From the NCBI RefSeq assembly GCF_024169925.1, contig NZ_JALJXF010000001.1, positions 3,416,001 to 3,480,000 on the forward strand: a stretch of 64,000 bases of DNA, read 5' to 3'. Below, piece after piece: positions 55,110 to 64,000 of this stretch (its first letter is position 1; the number at the start of each line of letters is the position of its first letter). The position numbers and the translations under genes were made by a program. Below the pieces are notes generated by a model. The model saw only the letters and a program-made list of their open reading frames with translations, made no database searches and was not told where the DNA came from. The stretch comes from Methylorubrum extorquens (GTDB taxonomy: Bacteria > Pseudomonadota > Alphaproteobacteria > Rhizobiales > Beijerinckiaceae).

Positions 55110-55631
55110 TCAGCTCACGGGGGGAGACGGGTCGCGGGCGGCCCGTTCGGCCTCGACTAGCACATCGAAGGCGCGCCACGGCTTCGGGATGAACACCGCC
55201 CCTTCCGGCAACGCCGCGCCGTGCTCCGGTTCGACGCCGGAGGTCACGACCAGCCGGGTTCGCGGCCAGAGGGTGGCGATGGCACGGGCGAGTTGAAGCC
55301 CATCCATCGCTCCCGCAAGGCGGATATCGGCGAAGACCAGGGCGACATCACCGCCGCACTCCTGCAGGACGCTCAGCGCACGCTCGGCGCTGTCGCAGCC
55401 GATGACGCGCAGTTCGCTCTCTTCGAGCACGCTTTCGGCCAATTCGCGGGTGTCGCGCTCATCCTCGACCACGAGGGCGATGCGGGCATCCGCGCGCTCG
55501 GTCTTCGCGGGCATGGCGCGTTCAGCATGATCGACTCGCCGAACCAGGGCGGCGAGATGGTCGGGAATGCCTTCCGCGACGAGGTTGTCGTAGCAGGAGG
55601 CGAGCGCCTGCCCGATTTGATCGAGTTTCAT
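55110..55631 (-). CDS. Receiver-domain protein with an N-terminal NepR-like segment
   Basis: ATG at 55631 (MKLDQIGQALASCYDNLVAE); the frame is open upstream to 55733. 173 residues. Residues 4-33 (IGQALASCYDNLVAEGIPDHLAALVRRVD without the flanks) match the NepR pattern 'IG..L...Y..lv...iP..l..L...' closely. Residues 51-165 are a receiver: E56/D57, phospho-accepting D102 in FADIRLAG, T130 in VVTSG and K150 in FIPKPWR. In the general stress response, PhyR has a receiver plus a sigma-like domain that captures NepR. A NepR-receiver fusion is an unusual reverse pairing and could couple another histidine kinase to the pathway. The receiver is certain; the NepR part is inferred. Confidence 0.82.
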   Translation of the reverse strand: MKLDQIGQALASCYDNLVAEGIPDHLAALVRRVDHAERAMPAKTERADARIALVVEDERDTRELAESVLEESELRVIGCDSAERALSVLQECGGDVALVFADIRLAGAMDGLQLARAIATLWPRTRLVVTSGVEPEHGAALPEGAVFIPKPWRAFDVLVEAERAARDPSPPVS

Positions 55632-55822
55632 GCTCGGCAGCAGAGGATCATCGGCGGACCCCCGATGCGATCGGTTTCGAAACGTATCGTTCAAGGCGAA
55701 ACGATCCTCCCCTGCGCGTCCGGGCCGCACCACAACATAACAAAGCCGGCGGGTGCCGCTCAGTTGCGTCGGAGGAAGATTTTCACCGTCGCGGGCCCGC
55801 CGCGCGGCGGGCGGCCGCAGTG

Positions 55823-56956
55823 CTACTGAACGGCCTCGGCATCGGCGAGCGCGACGAGGCCGGCCACGGTGCGGACATCGCGATAGCGGTCGCCGCGGGC
55901 GTTCATCATAGCCTCGAACTTTTGGTGCACCTGCGCGACCGAGAGGCTCGCAGGCTTGCGGTGGCGGCCCCGGCCGGTGGTGCCGGCAAAGAAGATCGAG
56001 CGGTTGGCCCGAGCCGGGCCGGGCAGCAGGGTCGCGGCGGCGGCGGTGGGCTTGTCGACGACCTGAGACAGGAAGTTCTCGGCATCGTCCGGTCCGAGGA
56101 AGTGGGCGAGGTAGACTTCGCCGAGCGTCAGCTCGCGGCCGATCTTCAGGGCGATGCGCCCGGCGTCGCGCTTCAGCATCTCGCCGGCCATGACGGCCGA
56201 GAGGTAGGGGTCGCGGCGCAGGTCGAGGATGCGGGAGCGCTCGGCCTGATCCTGGATCGACGGCCGGTCGTTGCCGTCCGGGACGACCAGGCCGGCCTCC
56301 TTCTCGTACCCGTATCGGGGTCCGAAGTCGCGGATCACGCCGAGCCAGGTGCGCTCGATGAACTGGAACAGGCCGGTGGCCGAAGAGGTCTTGGCCTGGA
56401 CGGCGGTGATGAAGCTCGACTCCTTGTCGGCCACGGCCATGAGCAGGACCGGATCGGTCTGGACCGCCTGTGACGCCTTCACGATCGTCTGGACGAGGTG
56501 GCGGCGGATCTTCATCGGCCCGAATTCGAGGATGTCGTTCGGGTCGCCGGTCGAGGTCTGCGAGAGCAGGAAGTCGTAGGAGACGCGATCGACCGTGTTG
56601 GCGCCGAGTTCGGTGTCGAGATCGCCCACGGGGTGGAAGCTCGTGGAGGCCGCCAGCACGCTCGGCACCGGCATCTCGGGCGCGAGCGCCTGGAGGCGCG
56701 GCTTCGGCATGGCAAGGTCGGACACCTTGGTTGAGGCCTCGGCCCGGCCGAAATCGGTGCCGGCATTGAGCAGAACCGCGCTCAAGCCACCGGCGAGCAG
56801 GGTCATGGAGAGGATGGAGCGGACCAGCGCCGTGCGGCTGCCGTGATCACGCCCGGTCCGGGAATTGAGGGTGATGGCGTCGGAGGACGGGGTGGGACGC
56901 CCGCTCTTGCGGGGCGTCGAGGTGGTACGCGGCGATCCGATCGTACGGCCCTGCAT
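55823..56956 (-). CDS. Membrane-anchored lytic transglycosylase (SLT family)
   Basis: 377 residues. A cytoplasmic N-terminus (~40 residues, basic) precedes one membrane helix (ILSMTLLAGGLSAVLLNAG). The lytic domain shows LLMAVADKESSFITAVQAKT with catalytic Glu in KESSF, SSATGLFQFIERTW, and later YLAHFLGPDDAENFL. It cuts glycan strands in the periplasm to make 1,6-anhydro-muramyl ends. Complete and without neighbours in its unit. Confidence 0.9.
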   Translation of the reverse strand: MQGRTIGSPRTTSTPRKSGRPTPSSDAITLNSRTGRDHGSRTALVRSILSMTLLAGGLSAVLLNAGTDFGRAEASTKVSDLAMPKPRLQALAPEMPVPSVLAASTSFHPVGDLDTELGANTVDRVSYDFLLSQTSTGDPNDILEFGPMKIRRHLVQTIVKASQAVQTDPVLLMAVADKESSFITAVQAKTSSATGLFQFIERTWLGVIRDFGPRYGYEKEAGLVVPDGNDRPSIQDQAERSRILDLRRDPYLSAVMAGEMLKRDAGRIALKIGRELTLGEVYLAHFLGPDDAENFLSQVVDKPTAAAATLLPGPARANRSIFFAGTTGRGRHRKPASLSVAQVHQKFEAMMNARGDRYRDVRTVAGLVALADAEAVQ

Positions 56957-57211
56957 CGTTGTCGTCGCTCACTCTTCGTGATGGCGCCAGCGGCGTATGG
57001 GCCACACTTACGTCGCCGGATGTGGCGCAAACACGGCCGAGGTTGTGGCATCCCCAAGGCAGTGCGGGGCGATTTGCGGGCAAGCTGAGCCGTTTGGCGA
57101 GTTGTCCCCGGTGTCTTCCACCGGAGTTGCGGTTCATAGCCGACAAGATCGGAGGAGAATGCGGTGCGCGCCGATTGGCATCGCGCACTCAAAGAAAGAA
57201 GATGATCGGCG

Positions 57212-57590
57212 ATGCTGCGGCCCGATTGCATCGTAGAGCCGGTGCTGCACGTCGATGACTGACAGAGAGCCCATGACTTCTATGAAACCGCTATCGGTCT
57301 CGAGCACGCTCTGAAGTTCGAGACACTCCAGGCCTACGACCCCGGCGGGTGGAACATGCGTCTGCGGTTCGGGCGCGGCGCATCCGTGTCACCGCAGCGC
57401 CTGTATGGCGGGTCGAGCCCGCCGCATGACGGGACAGGGCTATTGCATCTCTGTGTCGGGACGACCGAGGACGACCTGCCTGCATGGGAGGCGAAGCGCG
57501 CATCGCGGGGTATCCCCGTCGATGGGTGTGTCGCGTGACCGCGATCCGGACGGCACATGCTCGGACTCGCGACGCGCGAGGGGGGCTAGA
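57212..57590 (+). pseudogene. VOC/glyoxalase-family pseudogene
   Basis: From ATG 57212 the frame reads LRPDCIVEPVLHVDD, an in-frame TGA at 57260, then QRAHDFYETAIGLEHALKFE, LRFGRGAS, GTGLLHLCVG, EDDLPAWEAKRASRGIPVDG and a TGA at 57536. After one more frame change the end gives HMLGLATREGG, as in 'RDPDGHLLELA'. Order and spacing are those of a vicinal-oxygen-chelate domain. One nonsense codon and at least one indel show it is dead. It fills most of the 57000-57613 gap. Confidence 0.75.
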
Positions 57591-57613
57591 ATCAAGCGCT
57601 TGAGTGCCGCTGG

Positions 57614-58627
57614 TTACAACCGCCGCAGCGCCACGCTCTCGATGCGATGGCTCGGCCCCTTGGCCAGGATCAGGCCGGCCCGCTGGCGCGTCGGCAGAAT
57701 GTTGTCGCGCAGGTTCGGCAGGTTGATCGTCGTCCAGAGCCGGTCGGCGATCTCCAGCGCCTCACTCTCGGAGGCCTCGGCGTATTTGCGGAAATAGGAG
57801 AGCGGATCGCGGAAGGCGGTCTGGCGCAGGCGCAGGAAGCGGTTGACGTACCAGCGGTGCAGGTCGTCCTCGTGCCCGTCGAGATAGATCGAGAAGTCGA
57901 AGAAGTCCGAGACGAAGGGAATCGCGGTGCCGTCCCGCGGCAGGCGCGCCGGCTGGAGGACGTTGAGACCCTCGACGATGAGGATGTCGGGCGATTCGAT
58001 CACCTGCTCCTCGCCGGGCACCACGTCGTAGACGAGGTGGGAATAGACCGGGGCGGCAACGCGCCGGTGCCCGGCCTTGATGTCGGCAAGGAAGCGCAGC
58101 AGGGCGGCGCTGTCGTAGCTCTCGGGAAAGCCTTTCCGCTCCATCGCGCCCATTCGCTGCAATTCGGCATTGGGATGGAGGAAGCCGTCGGTCGTGATGA
58201 GATCGACCTTCGGGGTATTGGGCCAGCGTGCCAGCAGGGCCTTCAGCACCCGCGCCGTCGTCGATTTGCCGACCGCCACCGAGCCGGCGAGGCCGATGAT
58301 GTAGGGTACCTTGGCGTCGTGCTCGGCGAGCAGGAAGCGCTGCGTCGCCTTGAACAGTCCCTGCGTCGCCGCGACGTAGAGCGAGAGCAGGCGGGAGAGC
58401 GGCAGGTAGATCGCCACCACCTCCTCGATCGAGATCGGGTCGTTAAGGGATTGCAGGCGGCCGATATCCTCGGCGCTCAGCGTCAGCGGGGCATCGGCGC
58501 GCAATTGCGCCCATTCGTCCCGCGAAAAGATCCGGTAGGGCGAGAGGCGGCCCGGCCCCTGGCCGGTCACGGGATTCTGACGCTCCTCCGGTTCGATCCC
58601 CGCCGACGGGATCGGGGCGCCGATCAT
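57614..58627 (-). CDS. coaA: Pantothenate kinase, type I
   Basis: 337 residues; ATG at 58627 overlaps the hisE stop (ATGA). Phosphorylates pantothenate, the first step of CoA synthesis. Walker [42 protein letters not shown], and [17 protein letters not shown]. Length matches bacterial CoaA. Position at the end of a his operon is typical of Rhizobiales. Confidence 0.97.
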   Translation of the reverse strand: MIGAPIPSAGIEPEERQNPVTGQGPGRLSPYRIFSRDEWAQLRADAPLTLSAEDIGRLQSLNDPISIEEVVAIYLPLSRLLSLYVAATQGLFKATQRFLLAEHDAKVPYIIGLAGSVAVGKSTTARVLKALLARWPNTPKVDLITTDGFLHPNAELQRMGAMERKGFPESYDSAALLRFLADIKAGHRRVAAPVYSHLVYDVVPGEEQVIESPDILIVEGLNVLQPARLPRDGTAIPFVSDFFDFSIYLDGHEDDLHRWYVNRFLRLRQTAFRDPLSYFRKYAEASESEALEIADRLWTTINLPNLRDNILPTRQRAGLILAKGPSHRIESVALRRL

Positions 58628-58947
58628 GTGTGCCTCCGCGCCGCCTTCTCGGCGAGCCCGCTCTGCGCGGTGCGCCGACCCAGCTCCGTCATCACGTCGT
58701 CGAGCGGCACACCCGCTGCCTTCAAGGTCACGACAAGGTGATAGAGCACGTCGGCCGCCTCCGAGACGAGCGCCTTGGGGTCGCCCTGCACCGCGGCGAT
58801 GACGGCCTCGACCGCCTCCTCGCCGAGCTTCTTGGCGGCCTTGGCCGTCCCCTCGGAGAGCAGCTTTGCGGTGTAGGATGTCTCGGGGGGTGTGCCGGCG
58901 CGGCTGTCCACGAGGGCGGCAAGGTCGTCGAGGCTGAACTTCGTCAT
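58624..58947 (-). CDS. hisE: Phosphoribosyl-ATP pyrophosphatase
   Basis: 107 residues from ATG 58947. Second step of histidine synthesis: hydrolyses PR-ATP to [22 protein letters not shown] and [19 protein letters not shown] carry the acidic metal-binding residues of HisE. Standalone HisE without HisI, as usual in alphaproteobacteria. Overlaps coaA downstream. Confidence 0.96.
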   Translation of the reverse strand: MTKFSLDDLAALVDSRAGTPPETSYTAKLLSEGTAKAAKKLGEEAVEAVIAAVQGDPKALVSEAADVLYHLVVTLKAAGVPLDDVMTELGRRTAQSGLAEKAARRHT

Positions 58948-59067
58948 AAGGCGCGCAAGCGAAAACCGTATCATGCGGCATCGCATGATCGGATACCGGC
59001 ACTTTAAACCCTGCGCAGGCCCACGCGCCCGGTCAAGGGGCGCGGTCACCCGCCCACCGGATACCGG

Positions 59068-59844
59068 TTACGGATCGAGCCGCATCGCAAGTCCGGCGGC
59101 GGCCATGTGGGTCTTGGCCTCGCCGACCGTATGGTGACCGAAGTGGAAGATCGAGGCGGCCAGCACCGCGCTCGCGCCGCCGTCACGGACGCCCGCCACG
59201 AGGTCGTCGAGCCCGCCGACGCCGCCGGAGGCGATCACCGGCACCCTCACCGCATCGGTGATGGCGCGGGTGAGCGCAAGGTCGTAGCCGGAGCGTGTGC
59301 CGTCCTTGTCCATGGATGTGACGAGGAGTTCGCCCGCACCCCGCTCAGAGACCGTACGGGCGAACTCCACCGCATCGATCCCGGTCGGGTTGCGCCCGCC
59401 ATGGGTGAAGATTTCCCAGCGCGCAGCCTCGTCCGGACCGGAGACCCGCTTGGCGTCGATCGCCACGACGATGCACTGGTCGCCGAACTTTTCCGCCGCC
59501 TCGGCGACGAAGTCGGGATTCTTCACGGCAGCGGTGTTGATGCCGACCTTGTCGGCGCCCGCGAGCAGGAGCGTGCGCACGTCGGCCACGGTCCGCACCC
59601 CGCCGCCGACGGTGAGGGGCATGAAGCAGGCTTCCGCCGTGCGGCTCACCACGTCGAGCAGGGTGCCGCGCGCCTCGTGGCTTGCGGTGATGTCGAGAAA
59701 GCAGAGTTCGTCGGCACCGGCCGCATCGTAGGCCTTGGCCGACTCGACCGGGTCGCCGGCATCGCGCAGTTCGAGGAATTGCACGCCCTTCACGACGCGC
59801 CCGTCCTTCACGTCCAGGCAGGGGATGATGCGGGTCTTGAGCAC
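59068..59844 (-). CDS. hisF: Imidazole glycerol phosphate synthase cyclase subunit
   Basis: 258 residues; GTG at 59844. Closes the imidazole ring from PRFAR and ammonia supplied by HisH. Catalytic aspartates in [15 protein letters not shown] and [10 protein letters not shown]; phosphate-binding [15 protein letters not shown] and [13 protein letters not shown]. Located downstream of hisA with 42 bases between. Confidence 0.98.
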   Translation of the reverse strand: MLKTRIIPCLDVKDGRVVKGVQFLELRDAGDPVESAKAYDAAGADELCFLDITASHEARGTLLDVVSRTAEACFMPLTVGGGVRTVADVRTLLLAGADKVGINTAAVKNPDFVAEAAEKFGDQCIVVAIDAKRVSGPDEAARWEIFTHGGRNPTGIDAVEFARTVSERGAGELLVTSMDKDGTRSGYDLALTRAITDAVRVPVIASGGVGGLDDLVAGVRDGGASAVLAASIFHFGHHTVGEAKTHMAAAGLAMRLDP

Positions 59845-59886
59845 GCGTGAATGGCCTTCAGGCTGTCGGGGGTCGGAGGGCCGCGA

Positions 59887-60642
59887 TCACGCGGCGCTCC
59901 CCTGGTCACGGCCCCTGGCACGGGCGATGGCGGCGAGTGCTTCCCTCGGGTCGATGCGGCCGTCGTAGAGGGCGCGGCCGGTGATGGCGCCGGCCAGCAC
60001 GGCGCAGTCCGGCTCGAGCAGCCGCTCGACATCGGCGATCGAGGCGAGGCCGCCCGAGGCGATGACCGGGATGCTGACGGCCGAGGCCAGCGCCAGCGTC
60101 ATCTCGATGTTGAGCCCCTTGAGGATGCCGTCGCGGGCGATGTCGGTGTAGATGATGGCGGCCACACCAGCATCCTCGAAGCGGCGCCCAAGCTCTTCCG
60201 CGGTCATGCTGGAGGTCTGGGCCCAGCCCTCCACCGCCACGCGCCCGTCCTTGGCGTCGATGCCGACGGCGATGCGGCCGGGATGGCGGCGAGCCGCCTC
60301 GCGGACGAAGGCGGGGTCACGTACGGCGGCCGTGCCGATGATGACGCGGCTCACGCCTTTTTCCAGCCAGCCTTCGAGGGTGCGCATCTCGCGCACGCCG
60401 CCGCCGAGCTGCACCGGCAGGCTGACGCGCGCCAGGATGGCATCGACCGCCGCGGCGTTGCGGGGCTCTCCGGCGAAGGCACCGTCGAGATCGACCACGT
60501 GGAGCCAGGAGAACCCCTGCGACTCGAAGGCCGCCCCTTGCGCGGCGGGATCGTCGTTGAAAACCTTGGCCTGGGCCATGTCGCCTTGAACGAGGCGGAC
60601 GCAGCGCCCTTCCTTGAGGTCGATGGCCGGATACAGAATCAC
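59887..60642 (-). CDS. hisA: ProFAR isomerase
   Basis: 251 residues; GTG at 60642. Fourth step of histidine synthesis (ring-opening isomerisation). Catalytic [16 protein letters not shown] and [17 protein letters not shown], with phosphate loops [13 protein letters not shown] and VIASGGLAS. Between hisH (41 bases upstream) and hisF. Confidence 0.98.
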   Translation of the reverse strand: MILYPAIDLKEGRCVRLVQGDMAQAKVFNDDPAAQGAAFESQGFSWLHVVDLDGAFAGEPRNAAAVDAILARVSLPVQLGGGVREMRTLEGWLEKGVSRVIIGTAAVRDPAFVREAARRHPGRIAVGIDAKDGRVAVEGWAQTSSMTAEELGRRFEDAGVAAIIYTDIARDGILKGLNIEMTLALASAVSIPVIASGGLASIADVERLLEPDCAVLAGAITGRALYDGRIDPREALAAIARARGRDQGSAA

Positions 60643-60683
60643 GCGTCAGCTCGCGAATACGATGTGTCGGACAAAGGCGGCCC

Positions 60684-61346
60684 TCAGGGGCGCCAGCGCA
60701 GGAAGTTGCCGAGGAGCGCGAGGCCGAGGCGCTGGCTCTTCTCGGGGTGGAACTGGGTGCCGGCCATATTGTCATGCGCGACCATGGCCGTGACCGGCCC
60801 GCCATACTCGGCATGGGCGACCACGTCGGCCGGCTCGGCGGCCTTCAGCGCGAAGCTGTGGACGAAGTAGGCGTGGAGCCCGCCCTCCCCGATCGCGATG
60901 TCGCGCAGCAGCGCGTGCTCACGGTCGAGCTGCAGGGTGTTCCATCCCATATGCGGGATCTTGAGCGCCGGGTCGGCCGGCTCGATCGGGCCGACATCGC
61001 CAGGAATCCAGTTCAGGCCCGCGGTCTCCTCGTATTCGAGACCGCGACTCGCCATCAGCTGCATGCCGACGCAGATGCCGAGGAACGGCTTGCCCTGCAC
61101 CCTGACGGCCTCGGTCATGGCCTCGACCATGCCGGGCACCGCATCGAGGCCGCGGCGGCAATCGGCATAGGCGCCAACACCGGGCAGCACCACGCGGTCG
61201 GCCCCGGCCACCGCTTCCGGCACGTCGGTGACGACGATGCGGGTGCCGTCGAGCCCGGCCTCGCGCGCCGCACGCTCGAACGCCTTCGCCGCCGAGTGGA
61301 GATTGCCCGATCCGTAATCGATGATCGCGACGGTCTGCTCGCTCAC
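60684..61346 (-). CDS. hisH: Imidazole glycerol phosphate synthase glutaminase subunit
   Basis: 220 residues; GTG at 61346 overlaps the stop of the DUF2628 gene. Class I amidotransferase triad: Cys in [11 protein letters not shown], and His/Glu in [10 protein letters not shown]. Provides ammonia to HisF. Confidence 0.98.
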   Translation of the reverse strand: MSEQTVAIIDYGSGNLHSAAKAFERAAREAGLDGTRIVVTDVPEAVAGADRVVLPGVGAYADCRRGLDAVPGMVEAMTEAVRVQGKPFLGICVGMQLMASRGLEYEETAGLNWIPGDVGPIEPADPALKIPHMGWNTLQLDREHALLRDIAIGEGGLHAYFVHSFALKAAEPADVVAHAEYGGPVTAMVAHDNMAGTQFHPEKSQRLGLALLGNFLRWRP

Positions 61347-61846
61347 CGTCCACCCTCGCTCGCGGGGAAAAGACCGATCACCGCGTCATCGCCGCGGCGA
61401 TGCGTCGGGCGGATCACGGCCGACGTGGGGAAACCCGTCGTGGCGCTGCCCGGAACCGGTTCGGCATCGAGCCACCGAGCGGCGGCCTTCAATTCGGCCT
61501 CTTCCTGCGAGTTCGCCATCACCGCGTCCAGAGCAGGCTTGCCCCGACGGCCATAGGTCCAGCGGCGCAAGCTCGACGCCTCCATGCCGATCAGCAGGCT
61601 CACCAGCCCCGTCACGATCAGCGCCGCGAACGGCGAAAGGCCGAGAGCCCGGCCCGCGAACGCCAGCCCGACGAGCCCCACCAGCACGAGGAGCGCCGCG
61701 AGCCAGAGGCGGTGGCGCAGGAACCACAGCACCGTGAACGCGAAGGCGTTCCACGAGAAGCCGTCGCGCACGAGATGCGCCTGTTCCAGTGCCCGCGGGT
61801 CACCCCGAACCGAGCCTTCGGGAACGTGCAGCGTGTAGGTCCGCAT
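61343..61846 (-). CDS. DUF2628 membrane protein inside the his operon
   Basis: 167 residues. After [20 protein letters not shown] come [19 protein letters not shown] and two membrane helices ([19 protein letters not shown] and [18 protein letters not shown]) and then a cytosolic tail. This is the DUF2628 pattern. Its stop overlaps the hisH start, and hisB lies 22 bases upstream, so it is a tight member of the operon, as in many Rhizobiales. No function known for the family. Confidence 0.88.
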   Translation of the reverse strand: MRTYTLHVPEGSVRGDPRALEQAHLVRDGFSWNAFAFTVLWFLRHRLWLAALLVLVGLVGLAFAGRALGLSPFAALIVTGLVSLLIGMEASSLRRWTYGRRGKPALDAVMANSQEEAELKAAARWLDAEPVPGSATTGFPTSAVIRPTHRRGDDAVIGLFPASEGGR

Positions 61847-61868
61847 TCTCGCTCCTCCTCAAATGGTC

Positions 61869-62456
61869 TCAGAGCGATCCCTTGGTGGAGGGAACGCGTC
61901 CGTCCTCACGCGGGTCGATGGCGACGGCCTTCCGCAAGCTCCGGGCCAGCCCCTTGAACACGCTCTCGGCGATGTGGTGCGCGTTCTCGCCGTAGAGCGT
62001 CTCGACGTGCAGCGTGATGCCGGCATTCATCGCGAAGGCCTGGAAGAACTCCCGGACCAGCTCGGTGTCGAACTGGCCGATCTTCTCGACGCGGAAGCTC
62101 GTGCGGAACACGAGGAACGGGCGGCCGGAAATGTCGATCGCGATGCGGCTCAGCGTCTCGTCCATCGGCAGGTGGATGTCGGCGTAGCGGGCGATGCCGC
62201 GCTTGTCACCGAGCGCCTGAGCCACCGCCTGGCCCAGCGCGATGCCAGTATCCTCGGTGGTGTGGTGTTGATCGACGTGCAGGTCACCGGCGACCTTGAT
62301 CGTCACGTCGAACAGGCCGTGCCGGGCGAACAGCTCCAGCATGTGGTCGAGGAAGCCGACGCCGGTCGCGATCGCGGCCTTGCCGGTGCCGTCGAGATCA
62401 ATCGAGACGGACACGTCGGTCTCTGCCGTGCGGCGGCTGATGCTGGCTGTACGCAT
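61869..62456 (-). CDS. hisB: Imidazoleglycerol-phosphate dehydratase
   Basis: 195 residues, standalone dehydratase without the phosphatase domain. Manganese-binding repeats [36 protein letters not shown] and later [20 protein letters not shown]. First gene of the operon hisB-DUF2628-hisH-hisA-hisF-hisE-coaA. Confidence 0.98.
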   Translation of the reverse strand: MRTASISRRTAETDVSVSIDLDGTGKAAIATGVGFLDHMLELFARHGLFDVTIKVAGDLHVDQHHTTEDTGIALGQAVAQALGDKRGIARYADIHLPMDETLSRIAIDISGRPFLVFRTSFRVEKIGQFDTELVREFFQAFAMNAGITLHVETLYGENAHHIAESVFKGLARSLRKAVAIDPREDGRVPSTKGSL

Positions 62457-62693
62457 CGGATACGGGCGTCTGATCCTGAAAACGGACGGCGGGCCTTCAG
62501 CGGCCGGCCGGGCCTGCCTTGTAGTGTGGTTTTGCCCGGTGGGGGAAGGGTCTTGAAGGGTCTTGCTTGAGGGGGCTTGCTGAAGGGTCCTGGCGGCGAT
62601 CCCGCGTGAACCGCCCCGGGAAGCCGCCCGGCGTCATTCGCCGGTCATGCCGGCGCGCCAGCCTGCCGGGCTCACCGATGCCGAGAAGCCGCC

Positions 62694-63599
62694 ATGCTGT
62701 CCCGCCGTTCCGTCCTCGCCGCCAGCGCCGCGCTCCTTGCCGGCCGCGCCGGAGCCGCCGACGGGCCCCTGCGCTTCGGCGTGATCGCCGATCCGCAATA
62801 TGCCGAGGCGCCGCCCAACCTGACGCTCGGCCGCTACTACGCCAACAGCCTCGACAAGATGCGCGCGGCGGTCGCGACCCTGAACGGGGAGGATCTGCGC
62901 TTCGTCGTGACGCTCGGCGACGTCATCGACCGCGACGTGGCGAGCTACGAGAAGATCCTGCCGATCTACCGGACGCTGCGCCACGAGACCCGGTTCCTGC
63001 TCGGCAATCACGACTTCCAAGTGGCGCCTGAAGATCTCGGGCGGGTGCCGGGCCTGCTCGGCATGGAGGGGCCGTACTACGACTTTGCAGTCGCCGGCAT
63101 CCGTTTCATCGTACTCGACGGTAACGATGTCTCGCTGTTTGCCCCGCCACCGGACGATCCGCGCCGGAGGCTGGCTGCGGAGCGCCTGGAGCAGGCCAAT
63201 GCGGCCGGCCTCGTCAACGCCAAGCCCTGGAATGGGTCGCTCAGTGAGTTACAGTTCACGTGGCTGGAGCGCCGGCTGGCGGCGGCGCGGAAGGCCGGCG
63301 AGCGGGTCGTCGTGCTCAACCATTACCCCATCGCGCCCGACAACCCGCACAATCTCTGGGATGCCGGCCGGATCACGGGGCTGCTCGCGGGGCAGCCCCA
63401 CGTTATCGCCTATTTCAACGGCCACAATCATGCGGGCAATTACGCCGAGCGCGACGGAATCCACTACGTCAACTTCCACGGCATGGTAGACACGCCGGAC
63501 AGCTCGGCCTTTGCCGTGGTGGAGATCGCGGGCGACCGACTGGAAATCCGCGGGTTCGGCCGCGAGCCGAGCCGCTCACTGACCCTCAAGACCGCCTGA
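62694..63599 (+). CDS. Tat-exported metallophosphoesterase (ADPRibase-Mn-like)
   Basis: 301 residues. The N-terminus MLSRRSVLAASAALLAGRAG has the twin arginine of a Tat signal. Calcineurin-like blocks: GVIADPQYAEA, TLGDVIDRD, LGNHDFQ, VVLNHYPIA and FNGHNHAGNY. The order and the IADPQYA/GHNHAG features are those of Mn-dependent ADP-ribose/CDP-alcohol pyrophosphatases. The periplasmic location and folded export suggest a metal cofactor inserted before transport. Confidence 0.88.
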   Translation: MLSRRSVLAASAALLAGRAGAADGPLRFGVIADPQYAEAPPNLTLGRYYANSLDKMRAAVATLNGEDLRFVVTLGDVIDRDVASYEKILPIYRTLRHETRFLLGNHDFQVAPEDLGRVPGLLGMEGPYYDFAVAGIRFIVLDGNDVSLFAPPPDDPRRRLAAERLEQANAAGLVNAKPWNGSLSELQFTWLERRLAAARKAGERVVVLNHYPIAPDNPHNLWDAGRITGLLAGQPHVIAYFNGHNHAGNYAERDGIHYVNFHGMVDTPDSSAFAVVEIAGDRLEIRGFGREPSRSLTLKTA

Positions 63600-63634
63600 G
63601 GACGCCCGTGCTCCGACGGCTCGGAGCCCCATCG

Positions 63635-63898
63635 ATGCGTTTCCTCGCCGCGGCCATTCTCGTGTCGCTCACGGCCTCGCCCGCCCTGGCGGCCTTCCCC
63701 TGCGACGAGCTGTGGGGCGAGCGCAACGCGATCTACAAGGATGCGGGCTACTGCTTCCGCACCGAGCGGGCGATCCGCGCCTTCGGCAATTCCGGCTGCA
63801 AGTACGACGCGCTGGCCGATGTGCCGCTCTCCGCCCGCCAGCGCGCCGACATCGCCGATATCCAGCGCCAGGAACGCGAGAACGGCTGCGCACGCTGA
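63635..63898 (+). CDS. Small exported YARHG-domain protein
   Basis: 87 residues. Signal peptide RFLAAAILVSLTASPALA; the mature part FPCDELWGERNAIYKDAGYC...FRTERAIRAFGNSGC resembles the YARHG domain ('W..RN.IY...GYCF.T....F.N..C'). Four cysteines. Function unknown. 36 bases after the phosphoesterase gene, so possibly co-transcribed. The 100 bases after it carry a CCCGCCGTCACGGCGGG hairpin. Confidence 0.85.
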   Translation: MRFLAAAILVSLTASPALAAFPCDELWGERNAIYKDAGYCFRTERAIRAFGNSGCKYDALADVPLSARQRADIADIQRQERENGCAR

Positions 63899-64000
63899 TG
63901 TCTTGTGAAGCCGCCCGCCGTCACGGCGGGTGGAGCGAAGCCGTCGAGGGCCGCAACGCAACCGGGTGAGATGCCCGGCTTGAAGCGTCGCGGCCCGGAT

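Overview
The window is high-GC alphaproteobacterial DNA, most likely Methylobacterium/Methylorubrum. I infer this from the NepR/EcfG-type stress regulators, a phasin, the acs/actP set, a hisB-H-A-F-E-coaA operon, DUF1236 and YARHG proteins and frequent GTG/TTG starts. No rRNA, tRNA or CRISPR array is visible.

A 29.7-kb Tn7-like transposon (about 869-30538) sits inside the chromosomal mscL gene. The 5-bp sequence CGTTC lies on both sides (864-868 and 30539-30543), and both ends begin with TGATCT in inverted orientation. The last ~34 codons of mscL remain left of the element (757-868). The rest of mscL (30857-30468) now ends in a short tail encoded by the transposon end. From left to right the element holds an unknown gene, then a leftward tnsA-tnsB-tnsC-tniQ operon. 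tnsC has a frameshift, and tnsA has lost the usual catalytic K/Q motif. Next come an FtsH-like soluble AAA+ metalloprotease with small partner ORFs and a metallophosphoesterase.

The rest of the cargo looks like a defense island. It holds a complete type I Zorya operon (zorA-zorB-zorC-zorD) followed by a possible fifth gene with an EVE-like and a GIY-YIG-like domain. A leftward three-gene operon follows, with a small middle component, an SMC-like ATPase carrying an apical zinc site, and a PD-(D/E)XK nuclease (Lamassu/ABC-3C-like). Then come a DUF2235 membrane hydrolase, two unknown genes (one RusA-like) and an Abi_C/HEPN protein.

To the right (30.5-64 kb) lies ordinary chromosome: a NepR-EcfG fusion sigma factor, gyrB plus a degenerate GyrB-like ATPase, an MBL-fold hydrolase, YciA-type thioesterase, RhlE-type helicase, SseA, a heparinase-like protein, purH, the acetate uptake/activation cluster (actP, DUF485, acs), a large PAS histidine kinase, a phasin with a PhaR-like operator, an L,D-transpeptidase, a NepR-receiver fusion, a lytic transglycosylase, a VOC pseudogene, the his/coaA operon, and a Tat-exported phosphoesterase.

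Two themes stand out. One is the transposon as a carrier of several anti-phage systems that entered through mscL without destroying its channel core. The other is three separate NepR-like modules in one window (460-750, 31271-31978, 55110-55631), two of them fused to other signalling domains. All assignments are from reading the sequence; no database search was possible.
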